The position numbers and the translations under genes were made by a program. From Psychrobium sp. MM17-31 (GTDB taxonomy: Bacteria; Pseudomonadota; Gammaproteobacteria; Enterobacterales; Psychrobiaceae), in NCBI RefSeq assembly GCF_022347785.1, contig NZ_JAKRGA010000001.1, positions 248,001 through 312,000 on the forward strand: a stretch of DNA of 64,000 nt, written 5' to 3'. The notes beneath the pieces were generated by a model. That model had not been told where the DNA came from, searched no databases, and saw nothing but the letters and a program-made list of their open reading frames with translations. Shown here one piece after another: positions 34,296 to 43,176 of this stretch. Position 1 is the first letter of the stretch; every line of letters begins with the position of its first letter.

Positions 34296-35399
34296 TTAAT
34301 CAACTAGTTGATAGTCGTCGCGTAATACCTTAATGATTTCGGCTTTTGGATTATCGCTTAATTCAATCTTCTGACCAGTAATGCGCTCGGCAATCGAAAC
34401 ATAGGTTTGCGATACTTGATTTAAAATTTCTACAGGTAACGGATTATCGTTGGCTAATGCAGAGCGCTCGTCCATACGATCTTTGTTAAGCAGAATATCC
34501 GGATCTGGGAAGTGGTTTAACAGGGTTTGTCTAAAGCCTTCTTTTGAATTCTCTACCACTTTGCCTTGGCGATATAATTCACCGTCCCAAATACGTGATG
34601 AATCAGGCGTGCCCACTTCATCCATATAAATGAGTTTTTCGGCGCCATTAGCATCGTTCACATAACCAAACTCGAATTTAGTATCAACAAATACTTGGTC
34701 GATGTCGCTAAGTTGGCCAGAAATTAAATCAAAGCCTTCTTGCAGCAAACGCTCATATTGCGCGATGTCGCCTTCACTTGAAAAACCAAAGGCTTGATAG
34801 CTATCAACGATATTTTTGCGCGTAATATTCACGTCATCTACTTCTGGTACGCCATCAATACCTTTTAAAATACCTTTGGTAGACGGCGTCATTAAAGTGC
34901 GGTCTAAACGCTGATCTTTAGTTAAGCCTTCTGGTAGCGTAATACCACAAAACTCGCGCTCGCCTTTTTCATAAGCGCGCCACATTGAACCAGTGATGTA
35001 TTGACGACAAATCGCTTCAATCATCACAGGACGTGCTTTTTGCACAATCCATACGAATGGGTGCGGAATATCTAGGATATGACTATCGGCTAAACCATTG
35101 TCTTTAAATAATTTAAACCAGTGATTTGAAATAGCATTTAATGCAGCGCCTTTACCCGGAACGCCTTTTAAACCGCCCTCGCCTTGCCAAATACAATCAA
35201 ATGCCGAAATGCGATCGCTGATTACCATGATCGCCAATGGCGAATCTTCTGCTACGTCATAACCTTTTTCTTTGATTAAACGCGCGCTGTCTTCGGGGGT
35301 TAGCCAATATACGCTGCGAACTTTACCACTGTGGACGGGTTGATTGGTACGGATAGGCAAGTCGTCGTTAACTGCCAAGACGGAATCTGCAAGACTCAT
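34296..35399 (-). CDS. purC: Phosphoribosylaminoimidazole-succinocarboxamide synthase (SAICAR synthase), long form
   Basis: Joins aspartate to CAIR in purine synthesis, using ATP, in the cytosol. The 367-residue length is the long form found in Vibrio and Alteromonadales (E. coli has 237). Blocks: [11 protein letters not shown] at the N-terminus (nucleotide loop), [31 protein letters not shown], and a C-terminal [36 protein letters not shown] region with the catalytic-site DE.GTPDS. Located by itself, with its own terminator and a palindromic CRP-like site upstream. Confidence 0.94.
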   Translation of the reverse strand: MSLADSVLAVNDDLPIRTNQPVHSGKVRSVYWLTPEDSARLIKEKGYDVAEDSPLAIMVISDRISAFDCIWQGEGGLKGVPGKGAALNAISNHWFKLFKDNGLADSHILDIPHPFVWIVQKARPVMIEAICRQYITGSMWRAYEKGEREFCGITLPEGLTKDQRLDRTLMTPSTKGILKGIDGVPEVDDVNITRKNIVDSYQAFGFSSEGDIAQYERLLQEGFDLISGQLSDIDQVFVDTKFEFGYVNDANGAEKLIYMDEVGTPDSSRIWDGELYRQGKVVENSKEGFRQTLLNHFPDPDILLNKDRMDERSALANDNPLPVEILNQVSQTYVSIAERITGQKIELSDNPKAEIIKVLRDDYQLVD

Positions 35400-35467
35400 T
35401 GAGGTTTCCTGTCACTGAAATAGCCAAAAATCACTTGGTAAGGACCACCAAGTTACACAAGTCGGGC

Positions 35468-35473
35468 ATGATA
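35468..35473 (-). promoter_or_regulatory. purC: Possible -10 box of purC
   Basis: TATCAT read on the minus strand, 69 bases before the purC ATG; no good -35 is seen, which fits an activated promoter. Weak evidence by itself. Confidence 0.3.
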
Positions 35474-35496
35474 CCAGAAACCGTTTAATTTACTAG

Positions 35497-35520
35497 TTAA
35501 TGTGACGAAAATCACATTAA
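35497..35520. promoter_or_regulatory. CRP-like palindrome upstream of purC
   Basis: TTAATGTGA, 6-base spacer, TCACATTAA: perfect 9-bp arms that contain TGTGA-N6-TCACA, the CRP consensus. Its centre is about 48 bp upstream of the likely purC start point. It overlaps the last codons of the histidine kinase gene, which could instead make it a leftover or a coincidental site. Confidence 0.5.
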
Positions 35521-36848
35521 CAATTTGGCAAGGAAATAGTAGCTATTACGCCTTGTTTATCGTCTCGGTTAACCAGTGTCAATTCACCGCCGTGGTTGCG
35601 AATAATTTGGCGCGATAATACTAGTCCAATGCCACTCCCTGCATTTTTGGTGGTGTAAAACGGAACGAAAATATTGTCCATGTTGCTAATACCATTACCG
35701 TTGTCAGTAATGGTTATTTGTACTTTGTTATCAAATAGCTGCGCGCCAATAGCAATATGACCACTGCTACTTGCGCTTTGATTGGCCTCACACGCATTTT
35801 TCAAAAGATTCACTAACACTTGCTCTAGCTGGCTTTCATCGCCATAGCATTGCCAATGCTCGTCAATGGCATTGACCTCGATGTTGTCAAACAACCGCGC
35901 GCTCGTTGCAATAAGCTGACTTAAACTGATCATCGCCTTTTGCGGCTCAGGCAATTTAGTGAGCTGCTGATAACGTTTAATAAAATCATTAAGGTGCAAC
36001 GAGCGTTCGCTAATTACCGCTAGCCCTTCTTGAAAATCGCTCGGCGCTAATACATCGCTACCCGCAACACTGGCTTGATGCAAAGACTCACTAATCGATG
36101 CAATTGGCGCTAGAGAATTATTGATTTCATGGCTTAATACTCGGAGCAATCGCTGCCATGCACTGCGCTCTTCATCGCGCAAAATATCTTGAATGTCGGT
36201 AATAAAAATCAATCGATGTTTGTTGCCTTGCTCAAAATATTCATCACTATGTAAATACACTTTTTTGCGATTTTGTTTAATTTCAAATTCCACCACTTCG
36301 CGATAGTCTTTAGGTAAAGCGGTTGCCAAACCAAGCATATGAACAGGCGCACCATCTAAACGGCTAAATTTAACGTCAAATAACTGCTCTGCTGCTGGGT
36401 TCATTAGCGAAATGCATTGGTGATGATCAACGGCAACAATGGCGACATCGATATGAGAAATGATTTTATGCAGCAGGATTTGGCGCTCTTTATTCACTAG
36501 ATTTTGCTGCGCCATCGAATCGGCCAATGAATTAAGCAGCTGATTAAATTCGTTAAGGGCACTGTTGCTGCCACGCATTTTAGCCCGCAATGAAAAATCG
36601 CCACTAGTGAGCGATTCCATTAAGTTGGTTGCGGTGCGTAATTGCGCGACAATTAATCTGCGAATTTCGAAAGCGCCAAAAATAACCACAGCGGTGGTGA
36701 GTGAAAGCACAAGCATTTTGAAGTAAATACTAATGTCGATATAAAACAAAGCCACTGTTAATAGTAACAATGGCAGCAAACCTATCAGCAGGCTCAGGCG
36801 CAATAACTTGTTTTCATAACTGGTGCTGTGCTCGGCGGGTTTACTCAC
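35517..36848 (-). CDS. Sensor histidine kinase of the sigma-54-type two-component pair
   Basis: A 443-residue inner-membrane kinase. Two adjacent N-terminal helices (about residues 17-60) with almost no periplasmic loop, a HAMP-like linker (about residues 65-115), a PAS domain (about residues 120-200), then H-box LLRVLSHEINNSLAPI, NLLKNACEAN, DNGNGISNMD and GSGIGLVLSRQII. This SHEIN-type H-box is the NtrB/NtrY class that works with sigma-54 activators. The start is GTG overlapping the stop of the regulator (GTGA), so the two are translationally coupled. Signal probably comes through the membrane or the cytosol. Confidence 0.9.
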   Translation of the reverse strand: MSKPAEHSTSYENKLLRLSLLIGLLPLLLLTVALFYIDISIYFKMLVLSLTTAVVIFGAFEIRRLIVAQLRTATNLMESLTSGDFSLRAKMRGSNSALNEFNQLLNSLADSMAQQNLVNKERQILLHKIISHIDVAIVAVDHHQCISLMNPAAEQLFDVKFSRLDGAPVHMLGLATALPKDYREVVEFEIKQNRKKVYLHSDEYFEQGNKHRLIFITDIQDILRDEERSAWQRLLRVLSHEINNSLAPIASISESLHQASVAGSDVLAPSDFQEGLAVISERSLHLNDFIKRYQQLTKLPEPQKAMISLSQLIATSARLFDNIEVNAIDEHWQCYGDESQLEQVLVNLLKNACEANQSASSSGHIAIGAQLFDNKVQITITDNGNGISNMDNIFVPFYTTKNAGSGIGLVLSRQIIRNHGGELTLVNRDDKQGVIATISLPNC

Positions 36849-38217
36849 AAATTGTATTTCTCTAATCGGCGATAATAGGCGCTTCTACTTAACCCCAAGG
36901 ATTGCGATGTTTCAAGTGCTTTATTATCAAACTTTGCCATGCGCTGTTTGATTAGCGTGCACTCGATATCGTCCAAGGTGCCACTGCTAAAGAGCTGACT
37001 CATGCCCTCATCGTCACTATCGGCTTTGCTTAGACCAAGATCTTGGGCCGAGATTTTTTCGCCAGCACACAAGAATAGAGCGCGCTCTACCATGTGATTT
37101 AACTCGCGCACGTTACCCGGCCAATCGTATTGTTGCATAGCGTCGATGGCTGTTTCATCAAATCCTGCAACGCTCAGTTGATACTTTTGATTGTGTTGAT
37201 CTAAAAAGCTCATTGCCAATGGCAAAATATCATCGACGCGCTCTCGCAGTGGCGGAATGCGAATTTCCACCGTGTTTAAACGATAGAGTAAGTCTTGGCG
37301 AAATTTATTTTCGCTAATCAATTCATCAAGCGGTGAGTTGGTGGCGGAAATTAAACGCACATCCATGGTTTGCGTTTTCGAACTACCCAGCTTCTCAAAC
37401 TCGTGCTCTTCTAGCACCCGTAACAATTTAGCTTGTTGCGATAGTGGAATATTGGCGATTTCATCGAGGAAAATACTGCCTTGCTCTGCCAGTTCAAAGC
37501 GGCCGATGCGATTGTTTTTGGCATCTGTAAAGGCACCTTTTACATGACCAAACATTTCGCTTTCAAAGAGGCTTTCACTAATCGCCCCCATATTCACTGC
37601 TACATATGAATGGTTATGGCGCGGTGAACAACGATGAAGATAATCGGCAAACATGCTTTGCCACAGCCATTTTCGCCGGTGAGCATAATACTCATGTCGC
37701 TCAGGGCTAGCTTTTCTAACTGCGTTAAAAGTTGTTTCATAACAGCTGATTCTGCCACAATATTACAACTTGGTGTCGAGCGTTCATTCGATAACAAGGC
37801 GTTATGCGCTGCTAACTTATTGCCAAGACGGCGTGATTGTTTAAGGCTGATTTGATTTTGTAAAATCGACAATAAGCGCTCGTTACCCCAAGGCTTTTGG
37901 ACAAAATCGCTAGCACCTAACTTCATCACATCAACGGCAATATCAACACTGCTATAACCTGTCATCACCACAATTGGTAATAATTCATCGAGCTTTTTAA
38001 GATCGTTAATTAACGCCATACCTTCTTGGCCCGATGTGGTGTCAGCCTGATAATTTAAGTCAATTAACGCCACATCAAATTCGCGCTTAGTAGCATGCTC
38101 AATCGCCTCATTTGGCGTTTGCGCGACCACAACGTCGAATTGGTGGGTTTTAAGTAACAGTTTTAACGCCATGATGATTTGAACATCGTCATCGGCAATT
38201 AAAATAGAATGAGTCAT
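36845..38217 (-). pseudogene. Sigma-54-dependent response regulator (NtrC class), frameshifted in Walker A
   Basis: Residues 1-120 are a receiver (D9-D10-D11 and phosphoacceptor D53). The reading frame then reaches LTGENGCGK and is lost at a TTT run (37657-37659 on the plus strand; AAA in the coding strand), where one A is missing: GGC-AAA-GC-ATG should read GGC-AAA-AGC-ATG, that is GKSM. The first frame ends at 37600. The rest (from MFADYLHRC at 37654) continues in the other frame: GHVKGAFTDAKNN (sigma-54 contact loop), Walker B SIFLDEIANIP, WPGNVRELNHMVER, and a Fis-type helix-turn-helix (LGLSRSAYYRRLEKY). Restored length 457 residues, normal for the class. Either a true mutation or an error in the read. 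Confidence 0.85.
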
Positions 38218-38258
38218 GGTGATCCTTTTAACTCTAAACTCTTTTATGATGAATAAGA

Positions 38259-38283
38259 CAGTGAGCCTATCACAGGCTCACTG
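38259..38283 (-). terminator. Perfect 10-bp hairpin between the permease and the response regulator
   Basis: CAGTGAGCCT (38259-38268), loop ATCAC, AGGCTCACTG (38274-38283). On the minus strand it begins 14 bases after the permease stop and is followed by a modest U-rich stretch. It may reduce read-through from the transporter genes into the regulator and kinase. Confidence 0.6.
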
Positions 38284-38297
38284 TTGTTCGCTATCGA

Positions 38298-40796
38298 CTA
38301 ATCGTGATGCAAGGCATTACTCGGTTCCATCAGCACAACGCGCCTTGTTGGGATGTAGGTTGCCATCAGCACCATCGCTATAATTAGCGCTGGAATGAGC
38401 ACAAACCCGATGTAATAACTCACTTGGTTCATGACCAAGGTGTCAGTCATCATATCGATAATCCACACTGATAACCCAAGTCCGAATAGTAACCCTAGTG
38501 CTAATTGCACTGCTGCTTGCTTCATAAACAAGCGCATTACCATAGAATCTGTTGCACCAAGGGCGCGGCGCACGCCAATTTCCTGTGTCCGTTGAGTCAC
38601 GCCATTTGACGCCACAGCGTAGATGCCACTCGCCGCTAGGAATACAGCAACCACACCACATAATAAGAAGATTTTACTCACCGCCGATACCAAAATCATC
38701 GGCTGATAAATTAACTCTTCATAAGTTTGTACATGGAATGCGGCGACGCGTGGATCAATCTCAATGATAGACTCGCGCAATGCTTTTTCTGCCAATGCTT
38801 GACGCCCGGTGTAATGCACAGCCACGTTGATACGCGTTGGCGCAAAGGCATCGAACACGTGATACGAGTTATACGACGCACTTGATGAGCGCATCGCCGA
38901 GCCGTGGAAGGTGTCAGATACCACACCAATAATGGTATTCCAATCACCAGTACCACGCGAGTTAACACGACGTACACGTTTACCCACGGCATCGCCATTA
39001 GGGAAAAACTCACGCGCAATAGATTCATTGATAATGATACTTAGCACGCCGGGCTCACTATCACGATAATCAAAATCACGGCCATCTACGATCTTCATAC
39101 CAACCACGTGCCACGAATCACGACTTACAATCTCGTTGTTACTGTATGGGTTTTCGTTGTAAACCTCTGCAGCACGACCTTCTATCTCGAAGTAACTGGT
39201 GCCTTCGCCAGAGCCTGGGAATTGACTCATAAATGCCACACCTTCGACATTTGGCAGCGCTTCCATCTTCTCTTTAAGCTGATAGTAAAAATCTGAACGC
39301 TTAAATCCTGCCTTGCGTTGCTCTTCTTCTGGCGCGTTACGTCCCGGGTGGGCATACGCCAAAATTGGTAACTCAAGACGCGCAGTGATGCGATTGTCAG
39401 TGTCCACTCCATAGTCGGCACGTGCCGATGCATAGCTGGTGTATAACAAGATCGTTGCTATTACTAGTACCACACAAGAAAGCAGAATTTCTGAAATAAC
39501 CAGAGCCTTACTCGCCTGCGCGGCTTTCTTGCCTAACGCACCGCGGGTACCGTCGCGTAAAATTGCGTTAAAGTCCCCCGTTAAGGCGCGCCAAGCGGGG
39601 ATCAAACCAGTAATAGCAATCATAAAGATGACAGTTAACACAAGGGCAATCACAGCATGGCTGTCTAAGGCTAGTGTCCACCAGAATGGTTTTTGCTGAT
39701 CGACAGCATAAGCTGCATCAAACACGCCGTTAGTTATTTCTAATCCCCAGCCAGCCACTAAGATGGCAAAGAAACCGCCAATGACACAGATAAAGATACT
39801 TTCCCACAGCATTTGCCACACTAGGCGCACACGTGGAATACCAAGAGCCACTCGAATCGCAACCTCTTTGATGCGCTCATTAACACGCGCCAGCAACAAG
39901 TTACCTATGTTGATACAAGCAAGCATTAAAATTAGGAACACCACGATAAACATCGCGATAAAGATTGAATAATATTGTGTGATGCTCGCCTTTTTATAAG
40001 GTTGAACACTTAGATATTCACCGTTATCACTAACGCGCCAGATAAAATCTTCAGGAATATCTTGAATGATTAATGGGTTTAAACGCTCAAGCTCTTGCTC
40101 AAATTCACTAAAATCACGTCCTTCTTTTAGCTTCATAAAACCAAGCACCGAACGACCACTACGCTCTACCGCATTAATAAATTCTGGCGGCAGCAATAAC
40201 CATGCTTGCGCCGTCATCGGGAATGCGAAACCTTGTGGCATAACGCCAACCACACGCATTTTCTCGCCTTCGACTGTGAGCAAACTATTAACGACTTTCT
40301 CGTTGCTATCGAAGTAATCACGCCAAATTTCATAACTCAACATCACCACAGGTTCAGCGCCCTTTTGCTGATCGCTTTCCCTAAAACCGCGGCCGTATAG
40401 TGGCGGTGTCGATGCAAACTCAAAAACATTCCAGCTGACGTAAGATGCATTAAACTTCACGGTGCCAGACTTGCCTTCAATATCTTGAAATAGCGCGGTA
40501 CCGTCTTGATAAAAACCAATGTCATCTACGGCATCGATTTCTTTTTTCACACGCTCTAAATCAAAGGGATCAGCAGGACGACGAAACAGATGATTGTGAT
40601 CGAACTGCGCTTCGATAGCATAAATTGGCTGATCGCCATTAAGCGTCATTGGTTTAAACACCAAGCTATTAAGCATCGAGTAGGTATAAACCGTTAACCC
40701 CAAACCAACCGCGACAATCAAAATACTGGTGAGGGCAAACAACGGCTTTTTCAGCAGCAATCGCGCGGCATATTTAATATCTATCCAAAAAGACAT
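38298..40796 (-). CDS. ABC transporter permease with two MacB/FtsX-type domains
   Basis: An 832-residue inner-membrane protein with about eight membrane helices: one near residue 20, three at about residues 280-410, one near residue 430, and three at about residues 700-825. Large periplasmic domains lie between (about residues 45-270 and 460-695). This doubled layout (MacB_PCD plus FtsX, twice) is the ADOP/MacB-like type where a single chain forms the whole channel. It follows its ATPase by 12 bases. Together with the adaptor it would drive export of a drug, peptide or lipid from the periplasm; substrate unknown. Confidence 0.9.
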   Translation of the reverse strand: MSFWIDIKYAARLLLKKPLFALTSILIVAVGLGLTVYTYSMLNSLVFKPMTLNGDQPIYAIEAQFDHNHLFRRPADPFDLERVKKEIDAVDDIGFYQDGTALFQDIEGKSGTVKFNASYVSWNVFEFASTPPLYGRGFRESDQQKGAEPVVMLSYEIWRDYFDSNEKVVNSLLTVEGEKMRVVGVMPQGFAFPMTAQAWLLLPPEFINAVERSGRSVLGFMKLKEGRDFSEFEQELERLNPLIIQDIPEDFIWRVSDNGEYLSVQPYKKASITQYYSIFIAMFIVVFLILMLACINIGNLLLARVNERIKEVAIRVALGIPRVRLVWQMLWESIFICVIGGFFAILVAGWGLEITNGVFDAAYAVDQQKPFWWTLALDSHAVIALVLTVIFMIAITGLIPAWRALTGDFNAILRDGTRGALGKKAAQASKALVISEILLSCVVLVIATILLYTSYASARADYGVDTDNRITARLELPILAYAHPGRNAPEEEQRKAGFKRSDFYYQLKEKMEALPNVEGVAFMSQFPGSGEGTSYFEIEGRAAEVYNENPYSNNEIVSRDSWHVVGMKIVDGRDFDYRDSEPGVLSIIINESIAREFFPNGDAVGKRVRRVNSRGTGDWNTIIGVVSDTFHGSAMRSSSASYNSYHVFDAFAPTRINVAVHYTGRQALAEKALRESIIEIDPRVAAFHVQTYEELIYQPMILVSAVSKIFLLCGVVAVFLAASGIYAVASNGVTQRTQEIGVRRALGATDSMVMRLFMKQAAVQLALGLLFGLGLSVWIIDMMTDTLVMNQVSYYIGFVLIPALIIAMVLMATYIPTRRVVLMEPSNALHHD

Positions 40797-40808
40797 AATA
40801 ATCTCCTA

Positions 40809-41546
40809 TTACACCGCAATTGCCGACGCGCTGGCAGTTTGCTTGTCAGCAACAATCTTGCCATCGAACACTTCAATCATGCGACTAGCGCGCGCTGCAG
40901 ATGCAGGATCATGCGTCACCATACAAATGGTTACGCCATCTTGGTGCAGCTTATCCAACAGATTCATAACGATTTGCGCATTTTTAGAGTCGAGGTTACC
41001 CGTTGGCTCATCGGCAAGGATGATTGACGGCGTACCCGCCAATGCTCGCGCAATGGCCACGCGCTGCTGCTGACCGCCTGAGAGCTGTGACGGAAAGTGG
41101 CTAGCACGATGGGCCATTTCAACTTTTTCGAGTGACTGAGTGACGCGTTCATTGATTTCGCTAGCAGATAAATCGCCGCGATACGTCAGTGGCAACGCAA
41201 CATTTTCCGCAACGCTTAAATCACTAATGAGATTAAACGATTGGAATACAAAACCAATTTCCTTGTTGCGAATGCGCGCGCGCTCATCGCGTGATAAATC
41301 CGATACATCGTGCCCCGCCAGTTGATATTTGCCTTTGCTAGAGGTGTCGAGTAAGCCAAGTAGTGAGAGCAAAGTTGACTTACCGCACCCCGACGGCCCG
41401 GAGATAGACAGGTACTCACCTTTGTTGATGGTGAGATTAATACCGTTAAGTGCTTGGGTTTCAACTTCATCAGTGTGGAAGATTTTGTTGATGTCCACCA
41501 AGCTCACTAACGCTTGTTCGTTATTATTTGTTGTTTCGTTGCTCAT
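40809..41546 (-). CDS. MacB/LolD-type ABC transporter ATP-binding protein
   Basis: A 245-residue ATPase. Start at ATG 41546 with AAAGGAA 6 bases upstream; the longer reading overlaps the adaptor gene and lacks a ribosome site. Walker A SGPSGCGKST (about residues 46-55), Q-loop VFQSFNLI, signature LSGGQQQRVAIARAL (about residues 147-161), Walker B IILADEPTGNLDS, and H-loop MVTHDP are all intact. It energises the 832-residue permease immediately downstream. Confidence 0.94.
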   Translation of the reverse strand: MSNETTNNNEQALVSLVDINKIFHTDEVETQALNGINLTINKGEYLSISGPSGCGKSTLLSLLGLLDTSSKGKYQLAGHDVSDLSRDERARIRNKEIGFVFQSFNLISDLSVAENVALPLTYRGDLSASEINERVTQSLEKVEMAHRASHFPSQLSGGQQQRVAIARALAGTPSIILADEPTGNLDSKNAQIVMNLLDKLHQDGVTICMVTHDPASAARASRMIEVFDGKIVADKQTASASAIAV

Positions 41547-41562
41547 GATAGTATTCCTTTGC

Positions 41563-42816
41563 TTAGTTAATGCTAACTTTTTGATGTGATTGCCACGCCG
41601 TAACATCAGATACAACGATGCTATCTCCCGGCTTAAGGCCTGATTTAATTTCAATGAATTGATTCGATGTTTGCCCGTAGGTGATATCGCGCTTAACCGC
41701 GTATTGCGATGCTTGATCAAGCACATAGACTTTGCTGGTGGTGTCGTTTTTCGCGAACATTGGGCGTTTTACGTAAAGTGTGTTTTCAATATCGGCAATA
41801 TCGATAACGCCATCGATTGTTAGATCAGGACGCGCCTCAATTGGCAACTCGCCAACCAAATCAACATCCACCTGCACAGTGCCGTTAACCACTGCTGGGT
41901 CAATACGAATAATGTGGCCCTTGATTTCCGAACTGCGGGTATCAACCGTCACCGATTGCGATAACTTTACGTTTTTAATGAGTTTTTCAGGAATGCGCAG
42001 TTCAGCAATAAACAACCCACTACGCGCCAAACGCGCCAAGTTGTTGCCAGGATTAACCTGTTGTCCCAGCTCTAGCGGCATTTCTTGGACAATAGAATCC
42101 ATGCTGGCGCGTACGGTTAGATTGTCCACTTGGGTTTGTGCTCGCGCTAGACTATGGCGTAAACGCTTGAGTTTGGCTTGGTAAGATAAGCGCTGTGCAT
42201 CTAAATTTTCACGGCGCTTGGCAAGGCGCTTCTTCTCTAAGTCCCAACGCTGTTTAAAGCGATTCACTTCGATTTTCGCTTCTTGGTGTTTGATCTTAGA
42301 AATAGCGATAACGCCTTGCGTCAATAATGTATTTTCAGCATCAAATGTCAACTTAGCGCGTTCGTAATTGAGCTTCTCGTTAAGCACTACGGTTTCTTGA
42401 TCCAACAGTTGAGACTCAAGCGATACTTCCAGCGCCGTTGTTTCCGCTTCCATTTCTTCAAGCTGCCACTGGAAATCTTCCATCTGTTGCACTAACTGCG
42501 GATTTGAAAGCTCTAAGATCACATCACCCTTTTTAACCACCGCGCCAGCTTTGGTAACAATGCGTTCTACGCGACCAGCAACATCTGTCGCCAACCAGCG
42601 AATATCTTTCGACGCCAAAACGCCCGTGCCGCGCACACGAACTTTCATATCGCCTTGTTCAACCGTCGCCACCAAAAGCGCATCGCGATCTACCACATAA
42701 GAGGCGTTACTAGGCTTGAAAACAAACGCCAACGTACTAAGGGCTACTACACCGATAGCGCCCACCATTAGCAGTGGTTTGCGTTTTGATTTTTTCTTAT
42801 CTCTAACAATATCCAT
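41563..42816 (-). CDS. HlyD/MacA-type periplasmic adaptor of the ABC exporter
   Basis: A 417-residue protein with one N-terminal membrane helix (LLMVGAIGVVALSTLAFVF, about residues 13-31). A barrel-sandwich (lipoyl) half at about residues 50-110 (VKVRGTGVLAS, AGAVVKKGDVILELSN), a long coiled-coil hairpin (about residues 110-235), and the second half RASMDSIVQEMPLELGQQVNPG follow, then a beta-barrel domain. I choose ATG 42816. The reading can be extended to 42921, but those bases contain the sigma-54 promoter. First gene of the exporter operon. Confidence 0.88.
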   Translation of the reverse strand: MDIVRDKKKSKRKPLLMVGAIGVVALSTLAFVFKPSNASYVVDRDALLVATVEQGDMKVRVRGTGVLASKDIRWLATDVAGRVERIVTKAGAVVKKGDVILELSNPQLVQQMEDFQWQLEEMEAETTALEVSLESQLLDQETVVLNEKLNYERAKLTFDAENTLLTQGVIAISKIKHQEAKIEVNRFKQRWDLEKKRLAKRRENLDAQRLSYQAKLKRLRHSLARAQTQVDNLTVRASMDSIVQEMPLELGQQVNPGNNLARLARSGLFIAELRIPEKLIKNVKLSQSVTVDTRSSEIKGHIIRIDPAVVNGTVQVDVDLVGELPIEARPDLTIDGVIDIADIENTLYVKRPMFAKNDTTSKVYVLDQASQYAVKRDITYGQTSNQFIEIKSGLKPGDSIVVSDVTAWQSHQKVSIN

Positions 42817-42853
42817 TTTCGGCTCACTTTTAACCTTGAATATTGATGACATT

Positions 42854-42869
42854 ACAAGGGCTGTGCCAA
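42854..42869 (-). promoter_or_regulatory. Sigma-54 (-24/-12) promoter of the exporter operon
   Basis: On the minus strand TTGGCACAGCCCTTGT: GG at 42867-42866 and GT at 42855-42854 with exactly 10 bases between. It matches the TGGCAC-N5-TTGC consensus except for GT in place of GC at -12. Expected start about 42842, giving a leader of about 26 bases before the adaptor ATG. Confidence 0.7.
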
Positions 42870-42932
42870 AACAAATAAACACAATAAAAACAAAACCTTG
42901 GATAAATAAAAGGAAAATCAATAGATAGTCTA

Positions 42933-42980
42933 TCTCGAAAATGGGACGAATTCTCGAAATCGAAATCCCACAAATGGGAC
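42933..42980. promoter_or_regulatory. Two operator-like repeats (upstream activating sites) before the sigma-54 promoter
   Basis: Site 1 is an inverted repeat TCCCA-CAAA-TGGGA (42966-42979). Site 2, TCTCG-AAAA-TGGGA (about 42933-42946), matches the same pattern with one degenerate arm. Both carry AAATGGGAC; the centres are 33 bp apart (three helical turns) and about 95-130 bp upstream of the predicted start, which is a common position for NtrC-class activators. Confidence 0.6.
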
Positions 42981-43099
42981 GCGGAAAATTAGCTGATGAA
43001 TAAATTGTAAACAGTTAGGCGAGGACGAAAGGTTACTACTTGAAATCTAAGAATTAGCGGGTAGTATTAAGCGTGATTTTATCCCCTAAAATCATCAGT

Positions 43100-43176
43100 C
43101 GGAACGTAGCGCAGCTTGGTAGCGCACTTGTCTGGGGGACAAGTGGTCGCAGGTTCAAATCCTGTCGTTCCGACCA
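43100..43176 (+). tRNA. tRNA-Pro, anticodon GGG
   Basis: A 77-base cloverleaf: acceptor CGGAACG/CGTTCCG, D-stem GCGC, anticodon stem CTTGT/ACAAG around loop CTGGGGG (anticodon GGG), T-arm GCAGGTTCAAATCCTGT, discriminator A and encoded CCA. It lies alone between the exporter and bet loci. Confidence 0.97.

Noticed and set aside
35497-35520. The palindrome before purC as a terminator of the kinase gene
   Set aside because: It is AT-rich, overlaps the kinase stop itself and is not followed by a U-run; the CRP consensus is a better fit.
37600-37660. Programmed -1 frameshift as explanation for the split regulator
   Set aside because: No slippery heptamer (X-XXY-YYZ) is present around GGC-AAA-GCA, and the A-run is only three long. 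A simple one-base deletion in the run fits exactly and restores the GKS of Walker A.
40729-41073. Plus-strand frames opposite the ABC ATPase and permease
   Set aside because: They are antisense shadows of well-defined ABC genes, Ser/Leu/Arg-rich, without ribosome sites or family similarity.
42817-42921. Longer N-terminus of the exporter adaptor starting at 42921
   Set aside because: These 35 codons cover the sigma-54 promoter and its predicted start point, and no ribosome site precedes 42921. ATG 42816 gives a normal anchor.
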